Part shown: positions 1 through 5,291 of the stretch, piece after piece
How positions within the stretch are numbered: the stretch's first letter is position 1
Layout: each line of letters begins with the position of its first letter
NCBI GenBank assembly: GCA_946611025.1
Contig: CAMOCR010000034.1
Span: forward strand, 1 to 7,911
Direction of reading: 5' to 3'
Source of the DNA: an uncultured Alphaproteobacteria bacterium
GTDB lineage: Bacteria; Pseudomonadota; Alphaproteobacteria; Rs-D84
DNA length: 7,911 bases
Position numbers and translations under genes: made by a program
Notes under the pieces: generated by a model
What the model was told of the DNA's origin: nothing
Database searches by the model: none
What the model saw: the letters and a program-made list of their open reading frames with translations, nothing else

Positions 1-2
1 TA

Positions 3-371
3 TACAATGCTGTTCACAATGATATTACACAAGATTTGGTGATGAAACACATTAAAAACACAAAACGAAATAATCATCAAATAGACTATGTTAAAAAAAT
101 GTTGGATTTAGCACACAAATATGGACACCGCCTTGTAATTGTACTACCACCATACAGGCAAGATTATCTTGATTGCTTGCCGGCAGATAATGAAATTTAT
201 TTTGAATTATTTAATTTTTTAGCCACACACCAAGATGTAACCTTGTTAAATTTTCAACGCGATAAAGATTTTACATATTCAGATTTTGATTCCCCCGATC
301 ATTGTAATCTCTTGGGTGCAAAAAAATTAACTAACAAACTTCGTATAGCATTAAACCCGAAAAAATCCTGA
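3..371 (+). CDS. SGNH/GDSL hydrolase-like protein, C-terminal part (5' partial)
   Basis: The frame is open from the window edge to a TGA stop, so the gene begins upstream. The TTG/GTG codons near position 36 are unlikely to be the true start, because the frame continues upstream without a stop. About 122 residues are visible. A hydrophobic strand followed by a short loop (LVIVLPPYRQDY) and, near the end, the segment SPDHCNLLGAKKL resemble two late features of SGNH-hydrolase-like proteins of envelope polysaccharide modification. In those proteins the Asp and His of a D-x-x-H-type motif followed by N and G/A belong to the active site. The catalytic Ser block would lie off the window. A role in acylating or deacylating a surface polymer is inference from the family; the substrate is unknown. 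The gene ends in a bidirectional terminator shared with the convergent tail gene. Confidence 0.55.
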   Translation, partial: YNAVHNDITQDLVMKHIKNTKRNNHQIDYVKKMLDLAHKYGHRLVIVLPPYRQDYLDCLPADNEIYFELFNFLATHQDVTLLNFQRDKDFTYSDFDSPDHCNLLGAKKLTNKLRIALNPKKS

Positions 372-372
372 T

Positions 373-401
373 AAAAAACTGGGATAAAATCCCAGTTTTT
401 T
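373..401. terminator. Bidirectional rho-independent terminator
   Basis: A perfect 13-bp stem (373-385 with 389-401, core ACTGGGAT/ATCCCAGT) has a 3-nt AAA loop. A-tracts on one arm and T-tracts on the other allow it to work in both directions. It serves the rightward SGNH-like gene and the leftward tail gene, whose TAA stop (400-402) lies in the T-tract. Confidence 0.85.
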
Positions 402-897
402 ATTCATATAACCCCTTTACTTCCCAACACACACCCATAGAAGCATTACCAGTATTTTTTTGATACAATTCCACAGATGTACCATTTTGCGATATCCGTA
501 TAGATAATGTGTCGGCACTGCTGAATCCAACCTGGACACATGAAATTTGTGCAAAGCATGACAGGCGGTCCAACATCGCAACCGGCAATGTAATTGTACG
601 AACCGAATTATTTGCTAAAGAATCAAACCTCCCCCCCTGCTCGACCCAGCCGCTTTTATATTTGCGGTACCATGTATAGTTGTTTTCGGCGGTGGGGGTT
701 TGGCTTGCAATCACATAATCGGCGGTTGTTAAATCTGGAATTTCGCTCATTTTCGCCAGAGGCGTTCCACCAACCGTCGTGCCGTCGTGAACGCGAATTG
801 TGTTGTTCGTTGTATCCATCGTTATTTCCCCAATCGCACCGGTAAAGGTGGCATGTTCCGCCGCGGTGCCGCGCCGAATTTGAATTTGTCTGGACAT
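400..897 (-). CDS. Phage tail-fibre-like protein with Mtd_N-like N-terminus (copy A)
   Basis: 165 residues. I chose the ATG at 895-897 because AGGAGG lies 5 nt upstream of it. The longer in-frame start at 1014 has no ribosome site and runs into a hairpin. Residues 1-48 (IQIRRGTAAEH, GEITMDTTN, IRVHDG, GGTPLA) match the pattern of the Major tropism determinant N-terminal domain found in phage receptor-binding proteins. Residues 54-92 (DLTTADYV, TWYRKYKSGWVEQGG) are a linker often seen in tail-fibre-like proteins. The remaining 73 residues look beta-rich and are not recognised; this part probably carries binding specificity (inference). It is a paralogue of the gene at 1074-1586: by my count 72 of the first 92 residues are identical, after which the two diverge completely. 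It could belong to a prophage remnant or a domesticated particle. Confidence 0.8.
   Translation of the reverse strand: MSRQIQIRRGTAAEHATFTGAIGEITMDTTNNTIRVHDGTTVGGTPLAKMSEIPDLTTADYVIASQTPTAENNYTWYRKYKSGWVEQGGRFDSLANNSVRTITLPVAMLDRLSCFAQISCVQVGFSSADTLSIRISQNGTSVELYQKNTGNASMGVCWEVKGLYE
622..897 (-). repeat. Duplicated N-terminal tail module, copy A
   Basis: This segment encodes residues 1-92 of tail protein A and is a direct repeat of 1311-1586. The two copies give 78% identical protein and contain long stretches of near-identical DNA, for example around CCGCGGTGCCGCGCCGAATT. Downstream of the module the genes share no obvious similarity, as expected for modular receptor-binding proteins. Confidence 0.85.
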
Positions 898-902
898 GTT
901 GC

Positions 903-908
903 CCTCCT
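903..908 (-). promoter_or_regulatory. Ribosome binding site fixing the start of tail protein A
   Basis: On the minus strand AGGAGG is followed by GCAAC and ATG. This near-perfect Shine-Dalgarno with a 5-nt spacer shows that translation starts at 897 rather than at the upstream in-frame ATG at 1014. Confidence 0.85.
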
Positions 909-992
909 TTGCTCTGTCCAGTTTCCTGATTGTTTGAATTAAACACCTTGTTGCATAATAACCACCAGTCCGTCTTGACCCACTGTGTTCGA

Positions 993-1025
993 AAAATTCC
1001 CCTTTGCATGACAAAGGGGAATTTT
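993..1025 (-). terminator. Strong hairpin, probable terminator of tail gene B
   Basis: A perfect 14-bp stem (993-1006 with 1012-1025) has a 5-nt loop and core AAAATTCCCCTTTG. It lies about 48 nt beyond the stop of the gene at 1074-1586. Read leftward, the descending arm ends in a run of five T, which suits rho-independent termination; because it is palindromic it could also act rightward. If it does terminate, tail gene A needs its own promoter, and I could not identify a convincing one. The rest of the 898-1073 gap holds an inverted pair TTGCATAA (951-958) and TTATGCAA (1047-1054) on either side of this hairpin. Confidence 0.55.
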
Positions 1026-1073
1026 GAACTCTGCACTAACTTTCTGTTATGCAATAAAGTGTCGTCGGGGCAT

Positions 1074-1586
1074 TTATGCGCCGCATCCGCAGACATGCCA
1101 ATTTATGTATCGATAACTGGTTTCGGTTTTGAATATATAGACCGCACCCGATGTCGTTGTGGCGCTGTGGTTCACGACAACTGCAAATGCGCCAAATTGA
1201 CCGCCCGCGGTGTTTCCCGCCGGCGATGCCGTCATGGTGTATGTGGTGTCTGCCATTTCCAGCGGAAACAGAACGGTGTACAGGTTGCTGGCGGTCACAT
1301 CGCCGCCAATGTCAAACACACCGCCCATTTCAACCCAGCCGCTGCGATATTTGCGGTACCATGTGTTTCCGTTGTCGGCGGTCGGCATTTGCCATGCCAC
1401 AACATAGTCTGCGGCGGTCAAATCGGGAATTTCGTCTGCGCGCGCCAGGGGCGTTCCACCCGTGGTTTGCCCGTCGTGCACCCGCAGGGTCTTGTTCGTG
1501 GTATCCATTGTAATTTCACCGTCTGCACCGGTAAAGGTTTCGTGTTCCGCCGCGGTGCCGCGCCGAATTTGTATAACTCGTGACAT
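1074..1586 (-). CDS. Phage tail-fibre-like protein with Mtd_N-like N-terminus (copy B)
   Basis: 170 residues. The ATG at 1584-1586 is preceded by AAGGA with a 6-nt spacer. Residues 1-48 show the Mtd_N-like pattern (IQIRRGTAAEH, GEITMDTTN, LRVHDG, GGTPLA), followed by the TWYRKYRSGWVEMGG linker. The C-terminal 78 residues are beta-prone and small-residue-rich (TMTASPAGNTAGG, VNHSATTTSG). They end in YINWHVCGCGA, an aromatic-W-x-x-x-G type ending common at the tips of phage tail proteins. The specific C-terminal domain is not recognised. It lies directly upstream of its paralogue (copy A) and is transcribed away from yraN. A receptor-binding or particle-adhesion role is inferred from the N-terminal family. 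No reverse transcriptase or template repeat is present to suggest active diversification. Confidence 0.8.
   Translation of the reverse strand: MSRVIQIRRGTAAEHETFTGADGEITMDTTNKTLRVHDGQTTGGTPLARADEIPDLTAADYVVAWQMPTADNGNTWYRKYRSGWVEMGGVFDIGGDVTASNLYTVLFPLEMADTTYTMTASPAGNTAGGQFGAFAVVVNHSATTTSGAVYIFKTETSYRYINWHVCGCGA
1311..1586 (-). repeat. Duplicated N-terminal tail module, copy B
   Basis: This segment encodes residues 1-92 of tail protein B and is the partner of 622-897. Similarity stops just after the SGWVE-x-GG-x-FD segment, which marks the module boundary. Confidence 0.85.
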
Positions 1587-1603
1587 ATAATATCCTTTTA
1601 TTG

Positions 1604-1632
1604 TTGTTATAATCTGGAAAAATTCCTATAAT
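1604..1632 (+). promoter_or_regulatory. yraN promoter, probably giving a leaderless mRNA
   Basis: TTGTTA (1604-1609), a 17-nt spacer and a perfect TATAAT (1627-1632) are visible. The ATG of yraN begins only 7 nt after the last base of the -10, where transcription itself would start. No Shine-Dalgarno fits in this gap. Confidence 0.7.
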
Positions 1633-1653
1633 ACCCGCATGAATTCATATCAA
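1625..1653 (-). promoter_or_regulatory. Possible promoter for the tail gene pair
   Basis: On the minus strand TTGATA (1653-1648), a 17-nt spacer and TATAGG (1630-1625) lie about 40 nt before the start of tail gene B. The -10 is weak (4 of 6) and overlaps the yraN -10 on the other strand, so the two promoters could compete. Confidence 0.3.
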
Positions 1654-1980
1654 GTGGGCTTGTTTGCCGAATTTTTGGCGAAAATGTATTTGCGCGTTCA
1701 TGGCTTTCGCATTGTGCGGTCGCGATATATTACCGGCCGCAATACCGGGCGCGCCGAAATCGATATAATTGCCCGCCGGCGCAATTTAATGATTTTTGTA
1801 GAGGTCAAACACCGCCGCGATGTTGAAACTGCATGGGCGGCAATCACACCGGCACAAAGTGTACGCCTGCGCCGCGCCGCCGAAAATTTTATTGCGCGCA
1901 CCGATTGGCGGGGCGATGCGCGGTTTGACGCAATTTTGGTCACGGGGTGGCGGGTTTACTGGGCGCGCGGCGCATTGTAA
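1639..1980 (+). CDS. yraN: YraN family protein (UPF0102), putative endonuclease-fold protein
   Basis: 113 residues, close to the family's usual length. The restriction-endonuclease-like core is visible. An N-terminal helix (GLFAEFLAKMYLRVHGFRIV) is followed by AEIDIIA and FVEVKHR, which supply the Asp and Glu-x-Lys of a PD-(D/E)xK-type site. After these come the helix RLRRAAENFI and the strand ARFDAILV. The usual GEIDLI is AEIDII here, a mild change that keeps the acidic pair. The biological role of UPF0102 proteins is poorly defined; DNA repair or recombination is often suggested. The ATG was chosen because a perfect -10 sits just upstream and there is no room for a ribosome site. In many proteobacteria yraN follows rsmI; here it stands alone beside phage-derived tail genes, with the lipoprotein promoter starting 8 nt past its stop. 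Confidence 0.88.
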   Translation: MNSYQVGLFAEFLAKMYLRVHGFRIVRSRYITGRNTGRAEIDIIARRRNLMIFVEVKHRRDVETAWAAITPAQSVRLRRAAENFIARTDWRGDARFDAILVTGWRVYWARGAL

Positions 1981-1987
1981 AAATTGC

Positions 1988-2015
1988 TTGCCAAAAGAAT
2001 TGATTCCTGTATAAT
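1988..2015 (+). promoter_or_regulatory. Promoter of the small lipoprotein gene
   Basis: TTGCCA (1988-1993), a 16-nt spacer and a perfect TATAAT (2010-2015) predict a start near 2022 and a 5' leader of about 27 nt. AAAGGAG (2037-2043) lies 5 nt before the ATG at 2049. Confidence 0.75.
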
Positions 2016-2048
2016 CACGGTGTACTTTTTAACAGAAAAGGAGACACC

Positions 2049-2198
2049 ATGAAAAAAGTAATGTTGGCATTGTTTGCCGTTTTGACATTGGCCGCCTGCA
2101 CAGGTTCATACAAACAGGGTAACTGCGAATATGATTTCTTGTTGCACAAAGATATTTCGATTTCTAAAATCATCGGCAATATGACTGGTGGTTGCTAA
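2049..2198 (+). CDS. Small lipoprotein, YhfL/DUF4223-like
   Basis: 49 residues. The N-terminus MKKVMLALFAVLTLAAC is a lipoprotein signal peptide: two lysines, a hydrophobic stretch and an LAAC lipobox, with acylation and cleavage expected at Cys17. The mature peptide is only about 33 residues and contains three Cys (17, 26, 49). Its segment NCEYDFLLHKDISISKIIG closely resembles, from memory, the conserved part of enterobacterial YhfL (DUF4223 family), whose function I do not know. Thr at +2 after the Cys contains no Asp avoidance signal, so outer-membrane sorting is plausible. It has a dedicated strong promoter, a strong ribosome site and a terminator, so it is likely a well-expressed single-gene transcript. 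It lies between yraN and the convergent grpE. Confidence 0.85.
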   Translation: MKKVMLALFAVLTLAACTGSYKQGNCEYDFLLHKDISISKIIGNMTGGC

Positions 2199-2199
2199 T

Positions 2200-2226
2200 A
2201 AAAAACGCCCGTTTGGGCGTTTTTTT
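2200..2226. terminator. Bidirectional terminator between the lipoprotein gene and grpE
   Basis: An 11-bp stem (2200-2210 with 2215-2225, core ACGCCC/GGGCGT) has a GTTT loop, with an A-run on the left and a T-run on the right. The grpE stop (TAA, 2225-2227 on the minus strand) lies inside the T-run, so it serves both convergent genes. Confidence 0.9.
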
Positions 2227-2758
2227 ATTTTGCAACAATCACCATCGCCGGCCGCAGGACCGTGTCGCCAAACATATATCCCGCCTGCATTTCTTCGACA
2301 ATAGTGTTCGATTCTGTATCCGCCTTTTCTATCACCTGAATCGCGTTATGGAATTGTGGGTTTAATTTTTGCCCAACGGTTTCAATTTTCACCATACCCA
2401 CATTTGCACACGCCGCATCAATCGCGCGCGACATCGCCAAAATGCCCGTATCATCGGGGTTTTGCTGTAATGCCGCCGTGACCGCATCCATTACCGGTAA
2501 AAAATTCCGCGCCACCGACATTGCACGATTACGCGCCGCCGCATCGGCATCAATCGCCGCACGACGACGGGTGTTTTCTAATTCTGCTGCAACGCGCAGA
2601 TATTTATCGTTCAATTCGGCAATCTGCAGATTTAATTTTTCAATTTCGGTGTTTTCTGTTTTTTCCATAACCGGTTCGGTTGCCGGCGTTTCATTTGCGA
2701 CTTCGTCCAGCGATACCGAATCAACTTTTATTTCTTTGTCGTCCATAACCTTACCCAT
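2225..2758 (-). CDS. grpE: Nucleotide exchange factor GrpE (DnaK co-chaperone)
   Basis: 177 residues. GrpE releases ADP from DnaK and so drives the DnaK-DnaJ folding cycle in the cytoplasm. An acidic disordered N-terminus (about 1-35) is followed by a long helix that would form the dimeric coiled coil (about 36-85; LQIAELNDKYLRVAAELENT and RRR). The four-helix region and the C-terminal beta domain (about 120-177) come last. The family signature is complete: LNPQFHNAI, then EEMQAGY, then DTVLRPAMVIVAK. Translation may start at 2758 or four codons later at 2746 (MDDKEI); neither has a good Shine-Dalgarno. The gene follows tpiA by 46 nt, and a promoter inside the tpiA 3' end could drive it separately. 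dnaJ and dnaK are not in view. Confidence 0.95.
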   Translation of the reverse strand: MGKVMDDKEIKVDSVSLDEVANETPATEPVMEKTENTEIEKLNLQIAELNDKYLRVAAELENTRRRAAIDADAAARNRAMSVARNFLPVMDAVTAALQQNPDDTGILAMSRAIDAACANVGMVKIETVGQKLNPQFHNAIQVIEKADTESNTIVEEMQAGYMFGDTVLRPAMVIVAK

Positions 2759-2804
2759 ATAATTTGTGGGGGCGGCGGATTCACCCCCGTTTGTTAATTT
2801 ATTA

Positions 2805-3506
2805 CTATTTCGTTGCCATTATTATAGGTATGAAATCGTCACTTTTCAAGGACGCACCCCCAACCAGCACCCCGTCAACATGCGGAATTGACATCAATTT
2901 TGCGGCGTTGCCACCCTTGACCGATGCGCCATACAAAATTGGCGTGCCGCCCCGCCCCATTTTTGCCAATGTTTCCGCAATCAGCGTATGTGCCGCGGCA
3001 ATTTCATCATCGGTCGGGGTAATTCCCGCACCAATTGCCCAACGCGGTTCATATGCAACAATAACATCGCCACCGTCAACCGGTACCGATTCACGAACGC
3101 CAGATTCGATAATTTCCATCGTTTTGCCCGCATCGCGTTCATCCATTGTTTCCCCAACGCAAATTATTGGTGTAATGCCGTGGGTCAGCGCCATCTGCGC
3201 CTTTTCCCGCACAACATCATTTGTTTCACCATGATACATGCGGCGTTCGCTGTGCCCGACAATTACATATTTTGCGCCCGCATCCGCCAACATTTGCGCC
3301 GACACTTCGCCCGTGAACGCGCCATGGTCATGTACAGATACATCTTGGGCGCCAATGGCGGCGACGCCATGTGCCCCCGCAATCAACGTAAATGGAACGC
3401 ATAAAATCACCCGATTTTCCGTATCGATTTTCGACAGCGCATCCTGCATTTCCCGCAACGCCACCGCCGACCCATTCATTTTCCAGTTGCCCGCAATAAT
3501 TTTCAT
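2805..3506 (-). CDS. tpiA: Triosephosphate isomerase
   Basis: 233 residues. It interconverts dihydroxyacetone phosphate and glyceraldehyde 3-phosphate in glycolysis/gluconeogenesis (cytoplasm). All key parts of the TIM barrel are visible. AGNWKMN carries Asn7 and Lys9. VGHSERR carries the catalytic electrophile His85. AYEPRWAIGAG carries the catalytic base Glu153 and begins the mobile loop. The phosphate-binding segments are LYGASVKGGNA and GVLVGGASL. It is somewhat shorter than the usual ~250 residues, mainly between the early strands, with no key residue lost. The ATG at 3504-3506 was chosen because KIIAGNWKMNG is the normal N-terminus and AGGGGA lies just upstream; the longer frame to 3572 would overlap the ppiD start region. 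It is divergent from the ppiD-like gene and upstream of grpE on the same strand. Confidence 0.97.
   Translation of the reverse strand: MKIIAGNWKMNGSAVALREMQDALSKIDTENRVILCVPFTLIAGAHGVAAIGAQDVSVHDHGAFTGEVSAQMLADAGAKYVIVGHSERRMYHGETNDVVREKAQMALTHGITPIICVGETMDERDAGKTMEIIESGVRESVPVDGGDVIVAYEPRWAIGAGITPTDDEIAAAHTLIAETLAKMGRGGTPILYGASVKGGNAAKLMSIPHVDGVLVGGASLKSDDFIPIIMATK
2821..2850 (-). promoter_or_regulatory. Promoter for grpE within the 3' end of tpiA
   Basis: Minus strand: CTTGAAA (TTGAAA at 2849-2844), a 17-nt spacer and a perfect TATAAT (2826-2821). The predicted start is near 2814, giving a leader of about 56 nt before the grpE ATG at 2758. The extra C before TTGAAA and the CC before TATAAT give a partial resemblance to heat-shock (sigma-32) promoters, which would suit grpE, but the -10 fits the housekeeping consensus better. 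Confidence 0.6.
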
Positions 3507-3524
3507 ATATTCCCCTTTTTTTCG

Positions 3525-3554
3525 TTGATTTTCATTATATCGTTTTGCTATGGT
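3525..3554 (+). promoter_or_regulatory. ppiD-like gene promoter (extended -10)
   Basis: TTGATT (3525-3530), an 18-nt spacer and TATGGT (3549-3554), preceded by TGC, which makes an extended -10. The start would fall near 3561, just ahead of the AGGGGA ribosome site of the gene at 3573. It occupies the same DNA as the divergent tpiA promoter. Confidence 0.55.
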
Positions 3555-3561
3555 ATCGCAA
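3534..3561 (-). promoter_or_regulatory. tpiA promoter
   Basis: Minus strand: TTGCGA (3561-3556), a 16-nt spacer and a perfect TATAAT (3539-3534). The start would fall near 3527, about 20 nt before the tpiA ATG. It overlaps the divergent ppiD promoter almost completely. Confidence 0.6.
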
Positions 3562-3572
3562 AAGGGGAACAA

Positions 3573-4991
3573 ATGCTAGAATATTTACGTAATGCATCGG
3601 AAAAACCGATTGCGAAATTTTTGATTACAATTTTGGCCTTTTCTTTCGTGGGCTGGGGTGTGGCTGAATGGATTTTCGGCAATGTTATGGGTGACACAAC
3701 ACTGGTTCGCGTTGGTGGGGAAAAGATTTCCGTACAACAATATAATCTGGAACGTTCGCGCCAGATGGCAACCATGACACGTGACGAAATGCGCAATGTC
3801 TATGTTGATCCGGTCGCAGCACAAAAATTCCAGAACGATATTATTTCGAAACTGACCACGCAACAGATGGTTGAAAACCGCGGTCGTGAAATGGGCTTTA
3901 TCGTGTCCGACCATCGTATCGCCCGCGAAATTCGTGAATATCCAGAATTCCAAGAAAAGGGTGCGTTTTCAACCCTGAAATTCGACAGTGTGTTAAATAA
4001 TTCCGGTTATTCAGAGGCGGAATTTGCCGAAATCTTGCGTGCAAATGTCTTGCGTTCCATGGTTTTGGGTGCGGTTGGCGCACCAATTAAAACGCCAAAA
4101 TTTGCAACCGATGCAATGTACAATGCGCGCTATGCGGAACGCAATATTGATTATGCAACGGTAAAATTCGATGATTTCAAGGTTGGCGAACCCGCTGAAC
4201 AAGATTTGCGCGATTATTATGCACAACATCCGCAAACAATCGCCGAAACACGTGCGGCATCTTATGTTCTGGTTCTGGCAGATATGTCAAAGCCCGATGA
4301 ATATGGTGACGCATACGAAGTCGCGATTAAGGTCGAAGATGCAATCATTGGTGGCGACACATTGGCGGATGCCGCGTCTAAAAACAAGGCTAAATTTATA
4401 TCGGTAAAACCATTTTCGGCGGAAAAATTACCAACCGATGATGTACTGACTGATGCAATGATTTCAAAATTGTTCAACATGGACGAAGGTACAGAATCCG
4501 AACTGATTGAAACAAAATCTGGTTTTGTAATTATGCGTCTGGATAAAATCACACCGGCGCACACCGCAGAATTTGAATCTGTTAAAAAATCATTGGCGGC
4601 GGATTGGGCGCGCGATGCAAAACGCAAACAGGCATACATGCGTGCAAATGAAATCTTGGTCGATGTAAATGCCGGCAAAGAAATGGCGGGCAAAAAATCG
4701 GCAACGGTTTCACGCACAAATGGCGCACCAAACGATGTTTTGGTTGCAGCATTTAAGGCTGCGCCTGGCACCAGTTCGATTGTGCCATCAAATGACGCGT
4801 TCTATGTGATGACGGTAAAATCAAATCACAAGCCCACAGCGGATGCCAAGAAATCAGCCGATTTGGCGAAAGAGGTTTCAAACCTTACCGCGCGCGGATT
4901 AACAGATGATTACAATTCGTTCTTGATTCGCGAAAATCCGGTACGCATAAACGAAAAAGTTTATCGCAGATTTTTAAGCAACGATCAATAA
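3573..4991 (+). CDS. ppiD: PpiD/SurA-like membrane-anchored periplasmic folding factor
   Basis: 472 residues. The ATG at 3573 follows AAAGGGGA at good spacing and gives the typical PpiD start MLEYLRNASEKPIAKF. A single membrane segment (about 16-36, ending WGVAEWIFG) anchors the protein with the rest in the periplasm. Residues about 40-180 form the SurA/PpiD N-terminal chaperone helices: a VGGEKISVQQY strand-turn, then long helices with YPEFQEKGAFSTLKFDSVLNNSGYS, comparable to the FQVDGKFDNSRYN region of E. coli PpiD as I recall it. Residues about 225-350 look like a degenerate parvulin-type domain (SELIETKSGFVIMRLDKI), followed by a C-terminal helical part. It is clearly shorter than E. coli PpiD (about 620 residues), so isomerase activity is uncertain and a chaperone role at the SecYEG exit is more likely. 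The tpiA neighbour supports the alphaproteobacterial PpiD assignment. Confidence 0.85.
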   Translation: MLEYLRNASEKPIAKFLITILAFSFVGWGVAEWIFGNVMGDTTLVRVGGEKISVQQYNLERSRQMATMTRDEMRNVYVDPVAAQKFQNDIISKLTTQQMVENRGREMGFIVSDHRIAREIREYPEFQEKGAFSTLKFDSVLNNSGYSEAEFAEILRANVLRSMVLGAVGAPIKTPKFATDAMYNARYAERNIDYATVKFDDFKVGEPAEQDLRDYYAQHPQTIAETRAASYVLVLADMSKPDEYGDAYEVAIKVEDAIIGGDTLADAASKNKAKFISVKPFSAEKLPTDDVLTDAMISKLFNMDEGTESELIETKSGFVIMRLDKITPAHTAEFESVKKSLAADWARDAKRKQAYMRANEILVDVNAGKEMAGKKSATVSRTNGAPNDVLVAAFKAAPGTSSIVPSNDAFYVMTVKSNHKPTADAKKSADLAKEVSNLTARGLTDDYNSFLIRENPVRINEKVYRRFLSNDQ

Positions 4992-4995
4992 TACC

Positions 4996-5016
4996 CCCCG
5001 CATAATGCGGGGTTTA
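4996..5016. terminator. Bidirectional terminator between ppiD and the phage-gene run
   Basis: The stem CCCCGCA/TGCGGGG (4996-5002 with 5006-5012) has a 3-nt loop. It is followed by TTTATTATTT to the right and, on the minus strand, preceded by an A/T-rich stretch. The convergent phage-type gene stops at 5017-5019, immediately beside the stem. Confidence 0.8.
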
Positions 5017-5277
5017 TTATTTGATAACCGCGCTTTTAATCAGTGTCACATCTTCTTTGATTCCATCCAATTTCATTTGCAATTGACCGATTCCGGTTTC
5101 CAATATTGTCGTGCGATTTTCCAGTGATGTTATGCGTTCATTTGCGCGCGACAAATCGTCCAATGAAAAATCTTGTCGCGCAACCCAATAAACCATGCCG
5201 GCAATAAACGCAATCAGGAACCACCCGCCACGCAATGTGTCCACCAAATTGGATAAAGTGTTTTGTTTGTTTGACAT
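5017..5277 (-). CDS. Small membrane protein with C-terminal coiled coil (phage-associated)
   Basis: 86 residues. I do not recognise a family with certainty. A short polar N-terminus with Lys/Arg is followed by one hydrophobic segment (about 19-33, WFLIAFIAGMVYWVA). A predicted coiled coil follows (about 40-86), with heptad-like hydrophobic residues (LDDLSRANERITSLENRTTI, LQMKLDGIKEDVTLIKSAV). The charge bias suggests N-terminus inside and coil in the periplasm. It is the last gene of the minus-strand phage run, 14 nt after the Bbp19-like gene, with no clear Shine-Dalgarno, so translational coupling is plausible. A lysis role (holin-like, or an inner-membrane spanin subunit) is possible from the topology, but no partner lipoprotein or endolysin is adjacent. 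A structural or accessory function is equally possible. Confidence 0.65.
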   Translation of the reverse strand: MSNKQNTLSNLVDTLRGGWFLIAFIAGMVYWVARQDFSLDDLSRANERITSLENRTTILETGIGQLQMKLDGIKEDVTLIKSAVIK

Positions 5278-5291
5278 GTTTTTATGACAAT

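Noticed and set aside
898..1014. In-frame N-terminal extension of tail protein A to an ATG at 1014
   Set aside because: The extension includes the hairpin arm and has no ribosome site. AGGAGG sits correctly before the ATG at 897, and the paralogue starts at the equivalent Met.
930..1583. 217-codon open frame on the plus strand across tail gene B
   Set aside because: It is antisense to a gene with a recognisable Mtd_N-like module. The translation is Cys/His/Arg-rich without a domain.
400..1586. Diversity-generating retroelement acting on the tail proteins
   Set aside because: Mtd_N-like domains occur in such systems. However, there is no reverse transcriptase, accessory gene or template/variable repeat pair in the window, and the shared region is the conserved N-terminus, not a variable C-terminus.
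2766..2789. GGGGG/CCCCC hairpin between tpiA and grpE as a terminator or RNA thermometer
   Set aside because: Only five pairs with an 11-nt loop, no T-run after it, and it does not cover the grpE start region convincingly.
2764..3234. Open frame antisense to tpiA
   Set aside because: Triosephosphate isomerase on the other strand is unambiguous with all catalytic residues.
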